From Selenomonas sp. (GTDB lineage: Bacteria; Bacillota_C; Negativicutes; Selenomonadales; Selenomonadaceae), in NCBI GenBank assembly GCA_017940705.1, contig JAGAYB010000260.1, forward strand, positions 1 through 7,220: DNA of 7,220 bases, given 5' to 3'. Positions 3,858-7,220 of the stretch are shown here, piece after piece; within the stretch, counting starts at the first letter, position 1, and each line of letters starts with the position of its first letter. The notes under the pieces were generated by a model, which did not search any database, was not told where the DNA came from, and saw only the letters and a list, made by a program, of their open reading frames with translations. Position numbers and translations under genes: made by a program.

Positions 3858-5234
3858 ATGCAAGGAGATACCATCAGTGCCATTGCTACCGCTCAGGGCG
3901 AGGGCGGTATAGGCATTATCCGTCTCAGCGGCGGTGAAGCACTAACCGTGGCGGACAAAATGTTCCGGCCGGCCAGTGGCAAAAGCATTTTAGATTATCC
4001 CAGCCATCGGGCTGTATATGGCACGGTAGTGGATGAAGAAGGACGTACTGTTGATGAAGCCATGGCTATAATAATGAAGGCACCGCATTCCTATACCAAG
4101 GAAGATGTGGTGGAGCTGCAGTGTCATGGCGGTGTAATGCCGCTGCGCAAGACACTGGCCATGACCTATGCACATGGGGCGAGGCCGGCAGAGGGTGGTG
4201 AGTTTACCAAACGGGCTTTTCTCAACGGACGGCTGGATTTATCGCAGGCGCAGGCGGTTATGGATATTATCACGGCCAAAACTGACAAGTCATTAAAAAT
4301 GGCCACGGGGCATTTGACAGGTCAGTTTTCAGCACAGATAAAGGAATGGCGTCATGAAATACTGGGACAGATTGCCCATTTGGAGGCGGCCATCGACTTC
4401 CCCGAAGATGAAGTCGATGATGTTGTCACGGAAGAGGTAAGTGACAAAGTCAGCGAAGTACGTCAAAACATTGCAAAGTTCCTCAAAACTGCTGGTACAG
4501 GCAGAATATTACGGGAGGGGCTCATGACGGCCATCGTGGGCAAGCCGAATGTAGGCAAATCCAGTCTGTTAAATGCCCTGCTGCAGGAAGAACGGGCCAT
4601 CGTTACCGATATTCCCGGTACAACCCGTGATTCCATTGAAGAATACGCCAATGTGGGCGGCGTGCCGTTGCGTATCATTGATACTGCCGGTATTCGTGCT
4701 ACCGAGGACGTCGTGGAACGAATCGGCGTGGAGAAGGCCCGGCAGATGGTAAACGAGGCGGCACTGGTTCTGGCCCTGTTTGACGGGTCAAGGCCGCTGG
4801 ATAAGGAAGATGAAGAAATACTGGAACTGCTGCAGGGCCGGGAGGCCATTGTTCTGTTAAACAAGAGCGATTTAGCGCCAGTGGTTACAGCTGCAATGCT
4901 GCAAAATAAGACTAAGACTGCAGTGCTGGAAATATCCACCAAGGAACAACATGGACTGGACGCCTTGACGGCGGCTATCCAGGATAAGGTCTACGGCGGC
5001 CAGGTAATGACTGATGAAGGCAGTTTTGTCAGTGATGAACGCCAGGCCAATATCCTGCGGCAGGCTGACAGCCACTTAGCGGCAGCCCTAAATACCATTG
5101 AGGCCGGCATGGGACTAGATTTTATCTCCATCGACCTGCGTTCGGCCTGGGAAAAATTAGGCGAAATCACCGGTGAAACAGTGGGGGAGGATATAATTGA
5201 TGAGATATTCTCCAAGTTCTGTATTGGTAAATAA
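3858..5234 (+). CDS. mnmE: tRNA uridine-5-carboxymethylaminomethyl modification GTPase MnmE
   Basis: MnmE works with MnmG to install the aminomethyl or carboxymethylaminomethyl group on wobble uridine 34 of certain tRNAs. It uses a methylene-tetrahydrofolate-derived carbon and GTP hydrolysis. The 458-residue product is full length. The N-terminal folate-binding domain covers about 1-118, starting MQGDTISAIATAQGEGGIGI and ending near the conserved FTKRAFLNGRLDL (116-128). The helical domain flanks an inserted G domain: GKPNVGKS at 228-235, the K-loop and switch DIPGTTRD at 251-258, DTAG at 275-278 and NKSD at 335-338. The C-terminal FCIGK supplies the catalytic-site cysteine C455. The ribosome site AGAAGGTGA (3845-3853) precedes ATG 3858. 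Only 15 bases separate it from mnmG, so the two partners are almost surely co-transcribed. Confidence 0.98.
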   Translation: MQGDTISAIATAQGEGGIGIIRLSGGEALTVADKMFRPASGKSILDYPSHRAVYGTVVDEEGRTVDEAMAIIMKAPHSYTKEDVVELQCHGGVMPLRKTLAMTYAHGARPAEGGEFTKRAFLNGRLDLSQAQAVMDIITAKTDKSLKMATGHLTGQFSAQIKEWRHEILGQIAHLEAAIDFPEDEVDDVVTEEVSDKVSEVRQNIAKFLKTAGTGRILREGLMTAIVGKPNVGKSSLLNALLQEERAIVTDIPGTTRDSIEEYANVGGVPLRIIDTAGIRATEDVVERIGVEKARQMVNEAALVLALFDGSRPLDKEDEEILELLQGREAIVLLNKSDLAPVVTAAMLQNKTKTAVLEISTKEQHGLDALTAAIQDKVYGGQVMTDEGSFVSDERQANILRQADSHLAAALNTIEAGMGLDFISIDLRSAWEKLGEITGETVGEDIIDEIFSKFCIGK

Positions 5235-5249
5235 AGAAGGTTAAGGAAA

Positions 5250-7160
5250 ATGGATAATAAAAATGTGTTTGTAGCTGGCAGCTATGATGTAATAGTGGTA
5301 GGAGCCGGACATGCTGGTGTCGAGGCGGCTTTGGCGGCTGCCCGTATCGGCTGTAATACCTTGCTGACGACGCTGTCCATGGACAATATCGCCATGATGC
5401 CCTGCAATCCTTCCGTGGGCGGTCCGGCCAAGGGGCATCTCGTGCGTGAGCTCGACGCCTTAGGCGGTGAAATGGGGGTAAATGCCGATAAGACCTGCAT
5501 TCAGTTCCGTATGTTAAATACTGGCAAGGGCCCGGCTGTACATGCCCTGCGTGCGCAGGCGGATAAAAAACTTTATCAGTTCACGATGAAGGAAACTTGT
5601 GAGAACACGGAAAATCTGGACGTTAAACAGCTGCTTATCGATAAACTGCTGGTAGAAGATGGCAAGGTTACTGGCGTACAGTCGGAAACCGGGGAAATCT
5701 ATCAGGCCAAAGCTGTCATTATGGCCACAGGCACCTATCTTAAGGGACGTATTATCATTGGTGATCATACCTATGAGGGCGGCCCAGCCGGCCAGCGGGC
5801 GGCGGTGAAATTCTCAGATTCCCTTAAAGCGGCCGGGGTAAAACTCATGCGCTTTAAGACAGGCACCCCTGCCCGTGTTGATGCTCGTACCCTTGACTAC
5901 AGCAAAATGGAAATCCAGCCCGGAGACGAGGAGTGCCGCAACTTCTCCTTTATGAGCGATGAAGTGACTAGGGAGCAGATACCCTGTTACCTGACCTATA
6001 CCAACGAAGCAACCCATAAAATCCTCCGTGACAATATGGAACGGGCACCAATGGCCAACGGTATCATTGAGGGCATAGGCCCCCGTTACTGCCCGTCAAT
6101 TGAAACGAAAATCCTGCGTTTCCCGGACAAGGAACGCCATCAGCTGTTCTTAGAGCCGGAGGGCCGTCATACAAATGAGGTCTATGTACAGGGGATGTCC
6201 ACTTCTATGCCTATGGATGTACAGCTGGAATTTTTGCGTACCATTCCTGGCCTGGAAAATGCCAAGGTTATGCGTGCCGGTTATGCTATAGAATATGACT
6301 GCATTGACCCTACGCAGTTGAAACCGACTTTGGAATTTAAAAACATTCAGGGGTTCTTCTCTGCCGGGCAGGCCAATGGCACATCAGGTTATGAAGAGGC
6401 GGCGGCGCAGGGGATTATCGCCGGTATCAATGCCGCCATGTTTATCAAGGGCGAAGAACCACTTATCTTAAAACGCAGTGAGGCTTATATCGGCGTACTT
6501 ATTGATGATTTGGTGACCAAGGGCACCAATGAACCTTACCGTATTATGACCAGCCGGGCAGAGTACCGCCTGCTCCTGCGGCAGGATAATGCTGACCAGC
6601 GCCTGACACCCTTAGGACGCAGAGTCGGACTCGTAAAGGACGACCGCTGGGCAAGATTTACAGCCAAGCAGACGGCTATTAAAGAGGCTCTGGCTTTTTT
6701 GGAAAACAACAGTATCAATCCCACGCAGGAAATTACGGATAAGCTGACTGGTGCCGGCATTGATCCCATTCGCAACGCCACGAGTTTTTATGACTTATTG
6801 CGCCGTCCGGCTGTGGACTATGATAAACTGGCTGGTTTATTTGACCTGCCGGAACTGGCTCCGGAGGTCAAGCAGCAGGTGGAAATCACTATCACCTACG
6901 AAGGCTATATCAAAAAACAGCTGGAACAGGTGGAACGTATGGAAAAGCTGGAGGAAAAACTCCTGCCGGAAAATCTTAATTATGATGATGTGCCCAGCCT
7001 GCGCGATGAAGGACGGGAGAAGTTAAAGGCTATCCGTCCCCGTTCCGTAGGACAGGCCAGCCGTATCAGCGGCGTGTCACCGGCAGATATTTCCGTACTA
7101 CTTATCTGGCTGGAACAACAGCAGCGACTAAAAGCAGGGGAGGGCAGAGCCGATGTTTAA
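5250..7160 (+). CDS. mnmG: tRNA uridine-5-carboxymethylaminomethyl modification enzyme MnmG (GidA)
   Basis: MnmG is the FAD- and NADH-binding partner of MnmE in the wobble-uridine modification complex. The 636-residue product matches the family's long form. An FAD-binding Rossmann segment [21 protein letters not shown] (15-34) contains GxGxxG at 18-23. The catalytic or conserved cysteines are C52 in PCNPSVGG and C281 in GPRYCPSIE. The second family signature [17 protein letters not shown] lies at 372-388. The C-terminal helical domain carries [16 protein letters not shown] (434-449) and ends with the [17 protein letters not shown] segment that binds MnmE. The start ATG 5250 follows TTAAGGAAA. 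The stop overlaps the rsmG start by eight bases. No frameshift or missing key residue was seen. Confidence 0.98.
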   Translation: MDNKNVFVAGSYDVIVVGAGHAGVEAALAAARIGCNTLLTTLSMDNIAMMPCNPSVGGPAKGHLVRELDALGGEMGVNADKTCIQFRMLNTGKGPAVHALRAQADKKLYQFTMKETCENTENLDVKQLLIDKLLVEDGKVTGVQSETGEIYQAKAVIMATGTYLKGRIIIGDHTYEGGPAGQRAAVKFSDSLKAAGVKLMRFKTGTPARVDARTLDYSKMEIQPGDEECRNFSFMSDEVTREQIPCYLTYTNEATHKILRDNMERAPMANGIIEGIGPRYCPSIETKILRFPDKERHQLFLEPEGRHTNEVYVQGMSTSMPMDVQLEFLRTIPGLENAKVMRAGYAIEYDCIDPTQLKPTLEFKNIQGFFSAGQANGTSGYEEAAAQGIIAGINAAMFIKGEEPLILKRSEAYIGVLIDDLVTKGTNEPYRIMTSRAEYRLLLRQDNADQRLTPLGRRVGLVKDDRWARFTAKQTAIKEALAFLENNSINPTQEITDKLTGAGIDPIRNATSFYDLLRRPAVDYDKLAGLFDLPELAPEVKQQVEITITYEGYIKKQLEQVERMEKLEEKLLPENLNYDDVPSLRDEGREKLKAIRPRSVGQASRISGVSPADISVLLIWLEQQQRLKAGEGRADV

Positions 7161-7220
7161 GGAAGAACTGCAAAAGGCGGCAGCTGAATACGGCATAGCT
7201 CTCAGCGCCATGCAAATAGA
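7153..7220 (+). CDS. rsmG: 16S rRNA (guanine-N7) methyltransferase RsmG, N-terminal fragment
   Basis: RsmG (GidB) methylates N7 of a guanine in the 530 loop region of 16S rRNA using S-adenosylmethionine. Only 22 complete codons are visible before the right edge, beginning [20 protein letters not shown]. The pattern with Gly-Ile-x-Leu-Ser near residue 14 resembles RsmG N-termini, and rsmG directly downstream of mnmG is a very common order. The start overlaps the mnmG stop (ATGTTTAA), and GGGGAGGG at 7137-7144 is a suitable ribosome site 8 bases upstream. The methyltransferase domain lies outside the window, so the call rests on context plus the short N-terminus. Confidence 0.85.
   Translation, partial: MFKEELQKAAAEYGIALSAMQI

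Noticed and set aside
4463..4942. Minus-strand 159-codon open frame, Ser-rich, opposite the mnmE G domain
   Set aside because: It is antisense to the conserved P-loop region; its composition is that of reverse-read coding DNA.
1..7220. Search for CRISPR repeats, insertion sequences, tRNA genes, prophage or defence genes
   Set aside because: None seen by eye; the window is a compact housekeeping block with no foreign-looking segment.

Overview
The window looks like the chromosomal replication-origin neighbourhood of a Firmicutes bacterium. The order dnaA / oriC boxes / rpmH / rnpA / yidD / yidC / khpB (jag) / mnmE / mnmG / rsmG is the classic Firmicutes origin block. The L34 and DnaA sequences and the five-helix YidC without a lipobox are compatible with a diderm Negativicutes such as a Selenomonas relative. 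That narrower placement is inference from remembered protein similarity, not a search.

Layout: positions 1-1029 hold the first 343 codons of dnaA on the minus strand, running off the left edge. Positions 1030-1486 are a non-coding, partly AT-rich interval between divergent dnaA and rpmH. It contains three perfect DnaA boxes next to dnaA, five one-mismatch boxes nearer rpmH, a minus-strand terminator-like hairpin, a candidate minus-strand promoter, and a perfect-consensus sigma-A promoter for rpmH. From 1487 to the right edge all genes lie on the plus strand and are tightly packed: rpmH (L34), a strong intrinsic terminator, rnpA, yidD, yidC and khpB, then an imperfect hairpin, then mnmE, mnmG and the first 22 codons of rsmG.

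The genes cover initiation of replication (DnaA), ribosome and tRNA maturation (L34, RNase P protein, MnmE/MnmG tRNA U34 modification, RsmG 16S rRNA methylation), and membrane protein insertion with an associated RNA-binding protein (YidD, YidC, KhpB). Plus-strand genes would be co-directional with a fork leaving oriC to the right. By analogy with Bacillus subtilis, a second box cluster and the unwinding element may lie between dnaA and dnaN, beyond the left edge.

I found no undescribed multi-gene system; every long coding region is a known housekeeping family. The points worth a second look are small: a possible promoter-plus-attenuator in the dnaA leader inside the origin, the geometry of the DnaA boxes, leader and intergenic hairpins, and a Lys in place of the usual Arg in the YidC groove.
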